Shown here: positions 17,486-26,058 of the stretch, one piece after another | Numbering within the stretch: position 1 is the stretch's first letter | How the letters are laid out: each line of letters starts with the position of its first letter | Source: Roseomonas populi | GTDB taxonomy: Bacteria; Pseudomonadota; Alphaproteobacteria; Acetobacterales; Acetobacteraceae | Assembly: GCF_024594815.1 (NCBI RefSeq) | Contig: NZ_JANJOU010000031.1 | Coordinates: 1-64,000 of the forward strand | Reading direction: 5' to 3' | Length of the DNA: 64,000 bases | The notes under the pieces: generated by a model | What the model was told of the DNA's origin: nothing | Databases searched by the model: none | What the model saw: the letters and a program-made list of their open reading frames with translations, nothing else | Position numbers and translations under genes: made by a program

Positions 17486-18385
17486 TCATTCCGTGCGCGG
17501 CTTCGCCCCCCAGGGTGTCCTGTGCGGATCGCCGGCCCGGCGGGCGCGGGGCGGGCGCTTGCGGGGCGGTGTGGCCTCGGCGGGGGGCAGGGGCTCGCGC
17601 TCCACGCCGCGCTGGATGCGGGGCGCGGCGGCGGCCACGCCCAGCTGCTCGCGCATCGTGCGGGCGTTCACCTCCTCCACCGCGCCCGGTGGCAGGGCGC
17701 CGAGCTGGAAGGGGCCGTAGGCCACGCGGATCAGGCGGGTGACGTGCAGGCCGAGGTGCTCCATCACGCGGCGGATCTCGCGGTTCCGGCCCTCCTGCAG
17801 GGTGACGGTGAGCCAGGAATTCGTGCCCTGGCGGCTGTCCAACCCGGCCTGGATGGGGCCGTACTTCACGCCCTCCACGGTGATGCCGTTGGCCAGCCAG
17901 GCCAGCGCGCCCTCATGCACCTTGCCGTGCACGCGCACGCGGTAGCGGCGGGACCAGCCGTTGGAGGGCAGCTCCAGCCGCCGGGCCAGGGCGCCGTCAT
18001 TCGTCAGCAGCAGCAGGCCCTCGCTCGTCAGGTCCAGCCGGCCGACGGAGACGAGGCGGGGCAGCCCGGCGGGCAGGCGCTCGAAGACGGTGGGGCGGCC
18101 CTGCGGGTCCTTGTGGGTCGTCACCAGCCCGTCCGGCTTGTGGTAGCGGAAGAGCCGGGTGGCCTCCGCCGCGCCCACGCGCTGGCCGCGGACGAGGACG
18201 GCGTCGCCCTCGGCCACGAAGGTGGCGGGGGTCTCAACCACCTTGCCGTTCAGCGTGACCAGGCGCTCGGCGATCAGCGCCTCGGCGTCGCGGCGGCTGG
18301 CCACGCCGGCGCGGGCGAGCCACTTGGCGATGCGCTCGCCCCGGGCAGGATCATGCGCGGGGTTGTCGTGGGTGTCCTCGCTCAT
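17486..18385 (-). CDS. RluB-like 23S rRNA pseudouridine synthase
   Basis: 299 residues. N-terminal S4 RNA-binding domain (ERIAKWLARAGVASRRDAEALI, residues 18-38), then the RsuA/RluB/E/F catalytic core with Asp118 in GRLDLTSEGLLLLTNDG, and YRVRVHG, QEGRNREIRRVMEHLG. The C-terminal 50 residues are basic and Pro-rich. RluB is the likely member, modifying 23S rRNA U2605, but RsuA or RluE cannot be excluded. ATG 18385 overlaps the stop of the C26 amidase gene (ATGA), so the two are coupled. Confidence 0.85.
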   Translation of the reverse strand: MSEDTHDNPAHDPARGERIAKWLARAGVASRRDAEALIAERLVTLNGKVVETPATFVAEGDAVLVRGQRVGAAEATRLFRYHKPDGLVTTHKDPQGRPTVFERLPAGLPRLVSVGRLDLTSEGLLLLTNDGALARRLELPSNGWSRRYRVRVHGKVHEGALAWLANGITVEGVKYGPIQAGLDSRQGTNSWLTVTLQEGRNREIRRVMEHLGLHVTRLIRVAYGPFQLGALPPGAVEEVNARTMREQLGVAAAAPRIQRGVEREPLPPAEATPPRKRPPRARRAGDPHRTPWGAKPRTE

Positions 18386-19122
18386 GCGGCGCGTCGGCCC
18401 GTGGCGGCGCCGCGCGCGGCCTCCACGAAGGCGTCCAGGATGGCCTGGTCGCGTGCGTCCACGGCGTATTCCGGGTGCCACTGCACGCCGAGGCAGAAGC
18501 GGTAGCCCGGGTGCTCCAGCCCCTCCACCACGCCGTCCGGGGCGCGGGCGTTCACGATCGCCCCCTCCCCCGGCCGGTCCACCGCCTGGTGGTGCGCGGA
18601 GTTCACGGCCATGGAGGGCGCGCCGACGATGCGGGAGAGAAGGGTGCCGGGGGTCAGCGCCACCTCGTGCCCCGGCTCCGTGCGGGGGTTGGGCTGCTCA
18701 TGCGCCAGGGCGTCCTGCACGGCATCGGGGATGTGCTGGATCAGGGTGCCGCCCAGGGCCACGGCCAGGAGCTGCTCGCCCCCGCAGATGCCGAGCACGG
18801 GCATGTCGCGCCGCAGCGCGCCGCGCAGGATCTCGATCTCGAAGGCCGTGCGGCCCTCCTTCAGCACCACCGTCTCGTGCCGCTCCCCGCCGCCGTAGAG
18901 GGCGGGGTCCACGTCGAAGGCGCCGCCCGTGACCAGCAGGCCGTCCAGCTGGTCCAGGTAGGCATCCGCCAGGGCAGGCTCGTGCGGCAGGGCCACGGGC
19001 AGGCCGCCGGCGGCGGCCACGGCGCCGAAGTAGTTCCGCCGCAGCGCGTACCAGGGCAGCTTGGAGTATCCGCCGGGTTCCTCGGCATCGAGGGTCAGGC
19101 CGATCAGGGGTCGTGCGGTCAT
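18382..19122 (-). CDS. Class I glutamine amidotransferase-like (peptidase C26, PuuD type)
   Basis: 246 residues. Nucleophile Cys113 in VLGICGGEQLL, and His216/Glu218 in VQWHPEY complete the triad; LVTGGAFDVDPALYG fits the gamma-glutamyl-gamma-aminobutyrate hydrolase group. Family members release glutamate from gamma-glutamyl amides such as gamma-Glu-GABA. ATG 19122 is the only start that begins at the first core strand (PLIGLTLD). Coupled to the downstream rluB-like gene by ATGA and divergent from tadA. Confidence 0.82.
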   Translation of the reverse strand: MTARPLIGLTLDAEEPGGYSKLPWYALRRNYFGAVAAAGGLPVALPHEPALADAYLDQLDGLLVTGGAFDVDPALYGGGERHETVVLKEGRTAFEIEILRGALRRDMPVLGICGGEQLLAVALGGTLIQHIPDAVQDALAHEQPNPRTEPGHEVALTPGTLLSRIVGAPSMAVNSAHHQAVDRPGEGAIVNARAPDGVVEGLEHPGYRFCLGVQWHPEYAVDARDQAILDAFVEAARGAATGRRAA

Positions 19123-19180
19123 GCAGGGGTTGGTAGAGCGTGCGCCCCCTGATCCACAAGCGGCGCATGAAGGAAACGAC

Positions 19181-19630
19181 ATGACGGAGGGCGCGCCCAT
19201 GGCGCTGGCGCTGGAGGAAGCCCGCGCCGCCGCCGCCCGGGGCGAGGTGCCGGTGGGCGCCGTGGTGACGGATGCCGCGGGCCGGGTGATGGCCCGGGCG
19301 GGGAACGAGGTGGAGGCGCGCCACGACCCCTCCGCCCACGCGGAGATGCTGGCGCTGCGCGCCGCCGCGGCCGGGCGGGGCGCGAAATGGCTGGCCGACG
19401 CCACGCTATGGGTAACGCTGGAGCCCTGCCCGATGTGCGCCCAGGCCAGCTCCCTCTTCCGGGTGCGGCGCGTGGTCTTCGGCGCCTACGACCCCAAGGG
19501 GGGCGGGGTGGAGCACGGCGCGCGGGTCCTGGCCGCCTCCTCCTGCCACCACGTGCCGGAGGTGGTGGGCGGCGTGCGGGAGAGCGAGGCGGCGGCGCTG
19601 CTGCGGGGGTTCTTCGCGGCGCGGCGGTAA
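19181..19630 (+). CDS. tadA: tRNA-specific adenosine deaminase TadA
   Basis: 149 residues. Zinc deaminase motifs HAE (His53, Glu55 in SAHAEMLALR) and PCPMC (Cys83, Cys86) are intact. TadA converts A34 to inosine in tRNA-Arg(ACG). C-terminal PKGGGVEHG and ASSCHHVPEVVGGVRESEAAALLRGFF are TadA-like, although the usual loop sequence D..AGA.GS is altered to YDPKGGGVEHG, so a general cytidine/guanine deaminase is possible. ATG 19181 has GAAGGAAA upstream. Divergent from the amidase-rluB-rsmD genes. Confidence 0.78.
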   Translation: MTEGAPMALALEEARAAAARGEVPVGAVVTDAAGRVMARAGNEVEARHDPSAHAEMLALRAAAAGRGAKWLADATLWVTLEPCPMCAQASSLFRVRRVVFGAYDPKGGGVEHGARVLAASSCHHVPEVVGGVRESEAAALLRGFFAARR

Positions 19631-19658
19631 GGGAGGGGAGAGTCCCTTCTCCCCTCCC
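19631..19658. terminator. Hairpin between tadA and the binding-protein gene
   Basis: An 11-bp inverted repeat, GGGAGGGGAGA (19631-19641) and TCTCCCCTCCC (19648-19658), begins immediately after the tadA stop, between two convergent genes. Same G-rich style as the hairpin after btuB. Probably a bidirectional terminator. Confidence 0.65.
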
Positions 19659-19664
19659 CCGGGG

Positions 19665-21260
19665 CTACCCGCGCCGCACCCCGTAGAACAGCGGCGCCCC
19701 CGGCGGGAAGCCGGAGAGGTCGTTCTTGTGCGCCGTCAGGGTGCGGTACTCGCCGAGCGGGATGTAGGGCACGTCCTGGAAGGCCTGGCGCTGCATCTCC
19801 GCGCAGAGGGCGGCCTGGGCCGCCGGGTCCGGGGCGGTGATCCAGTCCTGGCGCAGGGATTCCAGCTTCGGGCTGTCCGGCCAGCCGAACCAGGCGCGGG
19901 CGCCGTTGGCGCGCAGGCCGAGGTGTCCGCCCGGGTCGATGGTGTTGCCGAGGCCGGTGACGAAGACGCTCCAGCCGCCCTTGTCCAGCGGGCCGCGATT
20001 GGCGCGGCGGGTGCTGATGGTGCCCCAGTCGCCGTTCTGCACCTCCACGTTCATGCCGACCTGCTTCAGCAGGTCCGCCGCGACCTCGGCCAGGCCCTTG
20101 AGGGAGGGATAGTCGTCGGCCTGGAGGACGACGACCCTCTCCCCCGCGTAGCCGGCGGCCTGCAGGTCGCGCTTCACCTTCGCCAGGTCGCGCCGGCTCG
20201 TCAGCGCCTCCAGCCCGACCTTGCTGGCCATGGGGGAGTCGGAGGTGAAGTAGCCGACGTTGATCTCCCACGCCGCCGGGTCGGTGCCGTAGGCGGCGGT
20301 CATGAAATCCTCCTGGTTCACGGCGCCCAGGATGGCGCGGCGGATCGCCGGCTTGTCGAAGGGCGGCTGCAGCCAGTTGAAGCGCATGATCGTGCTGAAC
20401 AGGTCATCGACCACATGGACATTCAGGTTGCGGTTGCGCTTCAGCAGCGGGGCGAGGTCGTTGTTCGTCACCTCCAGCCAGTCCACCTCACCCGCCAGCA
20501 GCGCGGAGGCGGCGGTGGCCTGGTCGGGGATGATCGTCCACTCCACGCGGTCGAAATGCGCGACCTTGGGGCCGGCGGCGCGGCTGGCCGTGCCGTCGGG
20601 GCGGGGGACGTAGCCCTCGAAGCGGGCATAGGCGGCACGGGCGCCGGCCATCCGCTCATCCGCCAGGAAGCGGTAGGGGCCGCTGCCCACCATCTCCGTC
20701 ACCTGCTTCGTCGCCTCCGTGGCGGCCAGGCGCTCCGGCATCATCGGGCAGACGGAGGCGCCGTTCTTGCCCAGCGCGGCGTGCAGGCCGGGGAAGGGCT
20801 TCTTCAGGCGGAAGCGGATGGTGCGGTCGTCGGGCGCGCTGATCTCGTCGGCGCGGGCGATCACCTCCTGCCCGTACATGTCGCGCGATCCCCAGCGGCG
20901 GATGCTCGCCACGCAGTCGCGGGCGCGCACGGGCTCGCCGTCGTGGAATCTCAGCCCCTCGCGCAGGGTCATGGTCCAGGTCAGGCCGTCATTCTCGACC
21001 GTGTGGCCGGCGACCATCTGCGGGTGCGGGCGGAACTTCGCGTCCAGGCCATAGAGGTAGTCGAAGACCATCGCCGAGTGGTTGGTGGTGACGGCGGCGG
21101 TGGTGAAGACGGGATCGAGCACCGCAAGATCGGCTTGCGGCACGAATTTCAGCACGCGCTGCCCCTGCGCGGCGGATAGGCGCGGCGCGGCAAGGAGCGC
21201 GGCGCCGGAGGCGAGCCCCGAGGCCAGCGTTGCGCGGCGGGTGATGATCGGGCCGCTCAT
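19665..21260 (-). CDS. ABC-type peptide/nickel solute-binding protein (family 5)
   Basis: 531 residues. N-terminal Tat-like signal (TRRATLASGLASGAALLAA) then a DppA/OppA-type fold: LDPVFTTAAVTTNHSAMVFDYLYGL, WTMTLREGLRFHDGEPV, GSGPYRFL. Such proteins capture peptides or related ligands in the periplasm for an ABC permease. No permease or ATPase genes follow, so it is an orphan binding protein here. Its start overlaps the CapA-like gene stop by 4 bases, so both are made from one mRNA and may act on related cell-wall or peptide material. Confidence 0.85.
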   Translation of the reverse strand: MSGPIITRRATLASGLASGAALLAAPRLSAAQGQRVLKFVPQADLAVLDPVFTTAAVTTNHSAMVFDYLYGLDAKFRPHPQMVAGHTVENDGLTWTMTLREGLRFHDGEPVRARDCVASIRRWGSRDMYGQEVIARADEISAPDDRTIRFRLKKPFPGLHAALGKNGASVCPMMPERLAATEATKQVTEMVGSGPYRFLADERMAGARAAYARFEGYVPRPDGTASRAAGPKVAHFDRVEWTIIPDQATAASALLAGEVDWLEVTNNDLAPLLKRNRNLNVHVVDDLFSTIMRFNWLQPPFDKPAIRRAILGAVNQEDFMTAAYGTDPAAWEINVGYFTSDSPMASKVGLEALTSRRDLAKVKRDLQAAGYAGERVVVLQADDYPSLKGLAEVAADLLKQVGMNVEVQNGDWGTISTRRANRGPLDKGGWSVFVTGLGNTIDPGGHLGLRANGARAWFGWPDSPKLESLRQDWITAPDPAAQAALCAEMQRQAFQDVPYIPLGEYRTLTAHKNDLSGFPPGAPLFYGVRRG

Positions 21261-22606
21261 GCGGGCTCCTCCTGACGGATGGGGGCGGCTGCCGGGGCGA
21301 GGTCCAGGAAGGCGCGTTCGCCTTCCAGGCGCAGGCGCGTGCCGAAGGGTTCGGAAAGGGCCGCGAAGCGCCCGAGGATGCTGCGGGCCTGCGCGCCCTC
21401 CGCCAGGCGCGGGCGGCCGCGCAGGTGGCGCGCCTCGCCGAGGCCGAGCGAGACGGGCACGATCTCCAGCCCGGTCATCCGCCCCTCCTCGAAGGTGAGG
21501 AAGGGCACCACCGTCTCCCAGTAGCGGCCGTCCGAGGGGAAGCCGCCCTCGTCATTCCGCGTGCGCTGGCTATAGACCATGCCGGGCGTGAGACTGGGAT
21601 CCGCGCGGAAGCGCTCGTAGGAGTCCGAGGGCAGGCGCGGCACCAGCTCGTTCTGCCCGATGAAGTTGCCGAGCGAGTAGAAGATCGGGCGGCCCTTGTA
21701 GACCTCCATCCCGCGCAGCAGGTGCGGGCCGTGGCCCACCACGAGATCCGCGCCCTCGTCGATCATCCGGCGCGCGAAGACGGGCAGGAACTCGGCGGGC
21801 TGCTCCTTCGTCGCGGCGAAATCGTGCTCGTGGGCGTGGAAGGAGACGAGCACGACGTCCGAGGTCAGCCGGGCCTCGCGCACCCAGCGGGCAATGCCGT
21901 CCATGTCCGCCGCCTTCGCGGTCTGGCGCTGGGCGACCTTCTCCGCTTCGCGGAAGTTCAGCGGGCCGAAGGGGAAGACCCCCTCCTCCGGCGGGAAGCC
22001 GAAGCCGAGCTTCACGATCATCTGGCGGAAGGCTTCCAGCCCAAGCCCGTCCGCCATCTCGCGCAGCGCCCGCATGTGCTCGGGCCGCACCTCGTGCACC
22101 GTGTCGTAGCGCAGCGGGTTCAGCCCCGGGCGGCCCGGCATGTCCGGCCGCTGGGCGCTCGCCTCCTGCCCCTTCGCGAAGGTAGCGGAGCAGGCGAGCA
22201 TCGCCACTGTGCCGTTGGGGTGGCCGTGGAAGACCGGCCGCCGCGCCTCCTCCAGGTTGCGCCCAAGGCCGGCATGGGACAGGCCGCGCGCGTCCAGCGC
22301 CTCCAGCGTGTGCAGCAGGCCGGAGACGCCGTAGTCCAGCGCGTGGTTCGTGGCGGTGGCGAAGAGGGAGAAGCCGCCTTCGGCCAGCTCGTCCAGCACC
22401 CAGGCCGGGGCGCCGAAATGCGATCCGCCGGATTCCAGCGCCGGGTCGCCGCGGAAGTCGTTGGCGAGGGTCTCGAAGTTCGTGAAGGCCACGTCCGCGC
22501 CGCGGATCATGTCGAAGAGCGGGCGGAGGACGGGATCGGTGCGCGAGAGAAGGCGCCGCTGGAGGATGCTGTCGCCTGTCAGGGCGAGGCGGAGCGGAAG
22601 GGGCAA
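21257..22606 (-). CDS. CapA-family (PgsA-like) metallophosphatase-fold protein
   Basis: 449 residues. CapA signatures: LALTGDSILQRRL at the N-terminus, NFETLAND, TATNHALDYG, VSFHAHEHDFA, DLVVGHGPHLLRGMEVYKGRPIFYSLGNFIGQ. These provide the His/Asp/Asn metal ligands. CapA/PgsA acts in poly-gamma-glutamate synthesis or export in Bacillus; in Proteobacteria the role is mostly unknown. No signal peptide is obvious. Coupled by ATGA to a peptide-type binding protein, and no capBC genes lie nearby, so polyglutamate synthesis is not implied. Confidence 0.82.
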   Translation of the reverse strand: MPLPLRLALTGDSILQRRLLSRTDPVLRPLFDMIRGADVAFTNFETLANDFRGDPALESGGSHFGAPAWVLDELAEGGFSLFATATNHALDYGVSGLLHTLEALDARGLSHAGLGRNLEEARRPVFHGHPNGTVAMLACSATFAKGQEASAQRPDMPGRPGLNPLRYDTVHEVRPEHMRALREMADGLGLEAFRQMIVKLGFGFPPEEGVFPFGPLNFREAEKVAQRQTAKAADMDGIARWVREARLTSDVVLVSFHAHEHDFAATKEQPAEFLPVFARRMIDEGADLVVGHGPHLLRGMEVYKGRPIFYSLGNFIGQNELVPRLPSDSYERFRADPSLTPGMVYSQRTRNDEGGFPSDGRYWETVVPFLTFEEGRMTGLEIVPVSLGLGEARHLRGRPRLAEGAQARSILGRFAALSEPFGTRLRLEGERAFLDLAPAAAPIRQEEPA

Positions 22607-22682
22607 GGCGGCATCTCCGGGATGAACCGCGGCAATCCTGGCATGGGCTGTGCCAGACCGCGCCCGGAAATCGTGCGGGCCT

Positions 22683-23231
22683 TCAGCCGCAACCCAGCCA
22701 GGCGGTGAAGGCCGGGTGGCTGGGCGCGATGGCGCGGGCCACCACGCCCTGGCGGCGCGCCCAGTTGCAGTGGAAGGCCCGGATCAGCGCGGCCCCGGCC
22801 TCGTCGGGCGGGGCGGCGAGAAGGGCGGCCACCTCCGCCTCGCGCCCGATCAGGCGCGTCTCCTCGGCCCCCAGTGGGCGGACGCCCTGGATGCCGAGCG
22901 GGGAGAGATCGGCGGCAAGCCGGATGATCCGCGCCGGGGCGCCCGGATGTGTGTCGGCCGCGGCCCAGGGCGCGGCGATCTCCACGCCATCGGCCAGGCC
23001 CGGGCGCTGCCGGTAGGCGAAGGCGTAGCGGCGCAGGGCGGCCGTGCCGTCGGGCGGCCAGGCCAGGGGGAAGGCGGGGGAGACGAGAAGGGACCAGCCC
23101 CGGGCGGCGGGGCCGAGCGCGGCCCAGGCCGCCTCGATCTCCGGCCCTGGCGGCACTGCCCCGGCGCGCGCGGCGGGGGCAAGGGCCAGGAGCAGGGCGG
23201 CGAGGTGCCGCCGGCCCGGCCCCGGCGCCAT
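22683..23231 (-). CDS. Exported protein, unknown
   Basis: 182 residues with an N-terminal signal (RRHLAALLLALAPAARAGA). Contains WSLLVSPAFPLAWPPDGTAALRRYAFAY and two cysteines near the C-terminus (HCNWARR, LGCG). No family recognised. ATG 23231 overlaps the stop of the preceding lipoprotein gene as TGATG; a GTG one codon upstream is an alternative. Third gene of the nudC operon. Confidence 0.5.
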   Translation of the reverse strand: MAPGPGRRHLAALLLALAPAARAGAVPPGPEIEAAWAALGPAARGWSLLVSPAFPLAWPPDGTAALRRYAFAYRQRPGLADGVEIAAPWAAADTHPGAPARIIRLAADLSPLGIQGVRPLGAEETRLIGREAEVAALLAAPPDEAGAALIRAFHCNWARRQGVVARAIAPSHPAFTAWLGCG

Positions 23232-23527
23232 CACTGCGGCGGGCGGACCGGCTGCACGCCGCCCGGCGCCGCAAGGCCCTTCAGGCGCATGCAGCGCAGG
23301 TAGGCCTCGCGCTCCGCCAGGCCGATCTCGCCCATCACGCGCTGGCGCTGGGTGACGTTCTGCAGGTTGATCCGCTCGTAGCCCCTGTCCACGGCGGTGG
23401 AGTCCTGCGCCTCCTTCCGGCAGGCCTCCTCCGCCGCGTTGGCCGGGGGCGGCAGGGGGTCGTTGGCACGGCAGGCCGCCAGGACCAGCAACGGGAGCAG
23501 CGGGGCGAGGAGGAGGGCGCGGGTCAT
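23231..23527 (-). CDS. Small lipoprotein, unknown
   Basis: 98 residues. Signal MTRALLLAPLLPLLVLAAC with lipobox VLAAC, then a short charged domain (EEACRKEAQDSTAVDRGYERINLQNVTQRQRVMGEIGLAEREAYLRCM). The two later cysteines could pair. Family not recognised. The ATG at 23527 overlaps the nudC stop (ATGA), and its own stop overlaps the next gene (TGATG), so all three are tightly coupled. Confidence 0.65.
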   Translation of the reverse strand: MTRALLLAPLLPLLVLAACRANDPLPPPANAAEEACRKEAQDSTAVDRGYERINLQNVTQRQRVMGEIGLAEREAYLRCMRLKGLAAPGGVQPVRPPQ

Positions 23528-24453
23528 GGCGTGTGCTCCAGCCAGTCCTCGATCAGGCGGCGGGCGATGGAATCGGCCCGCGGCAGGGAGAAGCCGGCGC
23601 GTTCGGGGTTGCGGATCTCCTCCCGCGTGAACCAGCGGGCGTCGCGCAGCTCGGCGGGGTCGATGGTGACTTCCCGGCTCAGCGCCTCCGCGTGGAAGCC
23701 GAGCATGATGGAGGCGGGGAAAGGCCAGGGCTGGGAGGAGTGGTAGTGGGCGGCGCCGACGATCACGCCCGTCTCCTCCTTCACCTCCCGCCGCACCGCC
23801 TCCTCCAGGCTCTCCCCCGGTTCCACGAAGCCGGCGAGGGTGGAGTACATGGTGCTGTTCGGGAAGCGCGTCGAATGGCCGAGCAGGCACTCGTCCCCGT
23901 TCACCACGAGCATGATCACGGCCGGGTCGGTGCGCGGGAAGTGCTGGGCACCGCAGTTGGTGCAGGCCATGGCGTTGCCGGCGCTGCGCGGCTCGCAGGT
24001 GCTGCCGCAGACGCCGCAGAAGCGGTGCCGGGTGCGCCAGTGCATCAGGCCCCGCGCGTGGGCGAGCACCGAGGCCTCGCCGGGCGGGAGAAGGCCGGCG
24101 ACGGCGCGCAGGTCGTGGAAATCGCCGTAGCCCTCGGGCAGCAGAGGCAGGGGGTCCTCCGCCGCGCTGCAATCCACGGCGAAGACGGGGGTGCCCTGGT
24201 CGAGCCCGAGCAGGGCCCAGGGGCCGCCGGCCATCAGCACGGCCTCTGCCGCCTCCCGCGTCAGCAGCACCGCCTCCGGCGCGCCCGCCTCGACGCCGCG
24301 CATGAGGCTCTTCGAGCGCCAGACGGGGACGATGAGGCTCTCCTTCGCGGCCAGGGCGGCCGCGACGAAGTCGGCGTCCTCCCGCCGGTCCGAGACCCGG
24401 TCGAGCGGAGAGCCGGTGTAGGCGTTGGGGCGGCTGGCGGGGATGGTGAGCAT
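23524..24453 (-). CDS. nudC: NAD(+) diphosphatase (NudC family)
   Basis: 309 residues. Zinc ribbon CGVCG....CTNCG in the middle (about 145-170), then the Nudix box GFVEPGESLEEAVRREVKEETGV and, after it, the NudC-specific SQPWPFPASIMLGF. NudC hydrolyses NAD(H) to NMN(H) and AMP and removes NAD caps from RNA. ATG 24453 (MLTIPAS) fits the family N-terminus; the frame upstream to 24618 is Pro/Gly-rich and lies in the divergent promoter region. First gene of a three-gene overlapping operon with two small exported proteins. Confidence 0.92.
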   Translation of the reverse strand: MLTIPASRPNAYTGSPLDRVSDRREDADFVAAALAAKESLIVPVWRSKSLMRGVEAGAPEAVLLTREAAEAVLMAGGPWALLGLDQGTPVFAVDCSAAEDPLPLLPEGYGDFHDLRAVAGLLPPGEASVLAHARGLMHWRTRHRFCGVCGSTCEPRSAGNAMACTNCGAQHFPRTDPAVIMLVVNGDECLLGHSTRFPNSTMYSTLAGFVEPGESLEEAVRREVKEETGVIVGAAHYHSSQPWPFPASIMLGFHAEALSREVTIDPAELRDARWFTREEIRNPERAGFSLPRADSIARRLIEDWLEHTP

Positions 24454-24608
24454 GGAGGGGCGGAATCTGCCATGCCCCGGGGGGTGCGGTCCATCCGGCG
24501 GGTCGCCGGTTCCTCCCTCCGCGCGGGGTCCGGCCTTCGAGGCCCCGCCCTTGCGCGGCCCCTTCCGCCCCCACAACGTGGGGGCAGGAAACGTCCGGAG
24601 GCAGAACC

Positions 24609-25580
24609 ATGCCCGCACCCACGCGCCGCCGGCTGCTCGCCGCCGCGGCCGCTCTTCCCGCCCTGCCCCTGGCGGCGCATGCCCAGGTCTGGCCCGCCAG
24701 GCCCATCCGGGTGATCGCCTCCTACGCGCCGGGGGGCGGGGTGGACGTTCCCACGCGCCTCGTCGCGGAGCCGATGGGGGCGATCCTCGGCCAGCCGGTC
24801 GCGGTGGAGAACCGGGCCGGGGCCACCGGCTCCATCGGGGCGGCCGCCGTCGCCGCCGCGGCGCCGGACGGCTACACGATCCTCTCGGACGCTTCCGGCC
24901 AGGCGCTCAACCCCGCGCTGCTGACGAACCTCTCCTTCGACTACGAGAAGGCCTTCGCCCCGATCGGCCACCTCTGCACCCTGCCGCAGGTGCTGGTGGT
25001 GCTCGCCTCCGGCCCGGAGAGCCTGCCGGCGCTGATGGAGGCCGCGCGGAAGAGGCGCGGCATGACCTACGCCTCCTCCGGCATCGCCTCCGGCCCGCAC
25101 CTGGCCGGCGCCGTCCTCTCGCGCCGCGCGGATCTCGGCCTGACCCATGTCGCCTATCGCGGATCGGCGCCGGCCATGCAGGACGTGCTGGCCGGCGCCG
25201 TGGACATGGCCTTCTCCACCACCCCCCAGGCCGTGCCGCTGATCCGGGAGGGGCGGCTGCGCCCGCTGGCCGTCACCACGGCGCAGCGCCTGCCCTTCCT
25301 GCCCGATGTCCCCACCGTGGCCGAGCAGGGCTTCCCGGGCTTCGACGTGAACGACTGGGTGGCGATGTGGGCGCCCGCCGGCACCCCGGCCCCGGTGCTG
25401 GACCGGCTGAACGATGCCCTGAACAGGTCCCTGGCCGACCCAGCCCGGCAGGACCGCCTGCTGAACGGCATCGGCGTGCTGCCCACCGGCGGCAGCCGGG
25501 AGGAACTGGCCCGCTTCGTCGCCGCTCAGCGCGTCGCGATGCGGGAGGTGGTGCGGGCGGAGAACATCAGGGTGGAGTGA
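24609..25580 (+). CDS. Bug-family tripartite tricarboxylate (TctC-like) binding protein
   Basis: 323 residues. Signal peptide MPAPTRRRLLAAAAALPALPLAAHAQ with a Tat-like RRRLL. The mature start WPARPIRVIASYAPGGGVDVPTRL and VENRAGATGSIG, AAPDGYTI, SGPHLAG, LPDVPTVAEQGFPGFDVNDWVAMWAPAGTP are the Bug signatures. It binds a carboxylate or similar small acid in the periplasm. No TctAB membrane genes are adjacent, as is usual for the expanded Bug families of Acetobacteraceae. Divergent from nudC. Confidence 0.92.
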   Translation: MPAPTRRRLLAAAAALPALPLAAHAQVWPARPIRVIASYAPGGGVDVPTRLVAEPMGAILGQPVAVENRAGATGSIGAAAVAAAAPDGYTILSDASGQALNPALLTNLSFDYEKAFAPIGHLCTLPQVLVVLASGPESLPALMEAARKRRGMTYASSGIASGPHLAGAVLSRRADLGLTHVAYRGSAPAMQDVLAGAVDMAFSTTPQAVPLIREGRLRPLAVTTAQRLPFLPDVPTVAEQGFPGFDVNDWVAMWAPAGTPAPVLDRLNDALNRSLADPARQDRLLNGIGVLPTGGSREELARFVAAQRVAMREVVRAENIRVE

Positions 25581-25584
25581 GGGG

Positions 25585-25791
25585 TCAGCGTCCCAGCTGC
25601 TCCGGCCCGTCCGTCTCCGCCTGGCCCTGGGGCTGGCCGCGCTCGACCGGCTTGCCGCCGCCGAGCTGCTCCAGCTTCCGCTTCACCTTGCGGTCCTCCT
25701 CCGTCAGGGGCACCGGGCTCACCGGTGCCACGCCCGGCGGGACCGAATCGCCGGGATCATGGCCCGGATCGTCACTGCCTTCCTGGGCCAT
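25585..25791 (-). CDS. Small charged protein, unknown
   Basis: 68 residues, disordered-looking: Pro/Gly/Asp-rich N-terminus, then LTEEDRKVKRKLEQLGGGKPVERGQPQGQ. ATG 25791 has GGGGAGGCG in front, a good ribosome site. Transcribed toward the Bug gene, with 4 bases between the stops. Family not recognised. Confidence 0.45.
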   Translation of the reverse strand: MAQEGSDDPGHDPGDSVPPGVAPVSPVPLTEEDRKVKRKLEQLGGGKPVERGQPQGQAETDGPEQLGR

Positions 25792-25908
25792 GTCGCCTCC
25801 CCGCCCCAACTTGTCCGATCGGGGAAAGCGCCGGGCGGACCGGGCGGTTGCACCATCGCGGCCTTCCCCCGGTTGCCCCCGGGGCGCTCACCCCTCATAT
25901 ACCGCCGC

Positions 25909-26004
25909 GGAAGGCCGGTCGCGGACGGGCGCCCTGTCGACCTGGTCAGGTCCGGAAGGAAGCAGCCAAGGCGGGTTACCGCCCGGGTCGCGGTCCGGTC
26001 TTCC
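25909..26004 (+). ncRNA. ffs: Signal recognition particle RNA (small bacterial type)
   Basis: The highly conserved SRP loop GGTCAGGTCCGGAAGGAAGC and AGCAGCCAAGG occurs at about 25943-25970, which is diagnostic. The flanks GGAAGGCCGG (25909-) and CCGGTCTTCC (to 26004) close a long hairpin of about 96 nt. It binds Ffh to target membrane proteins. Its position directly before dnaX-ybaB-recR is conserved in alphaproteobacteria. Confidence 0.95.
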
Positions 26005-26058
26005 ACCCTCTCTCCCACTTGATGCCTGGCGGCCCAGGCCGCGTATCATGCGGCCCGG

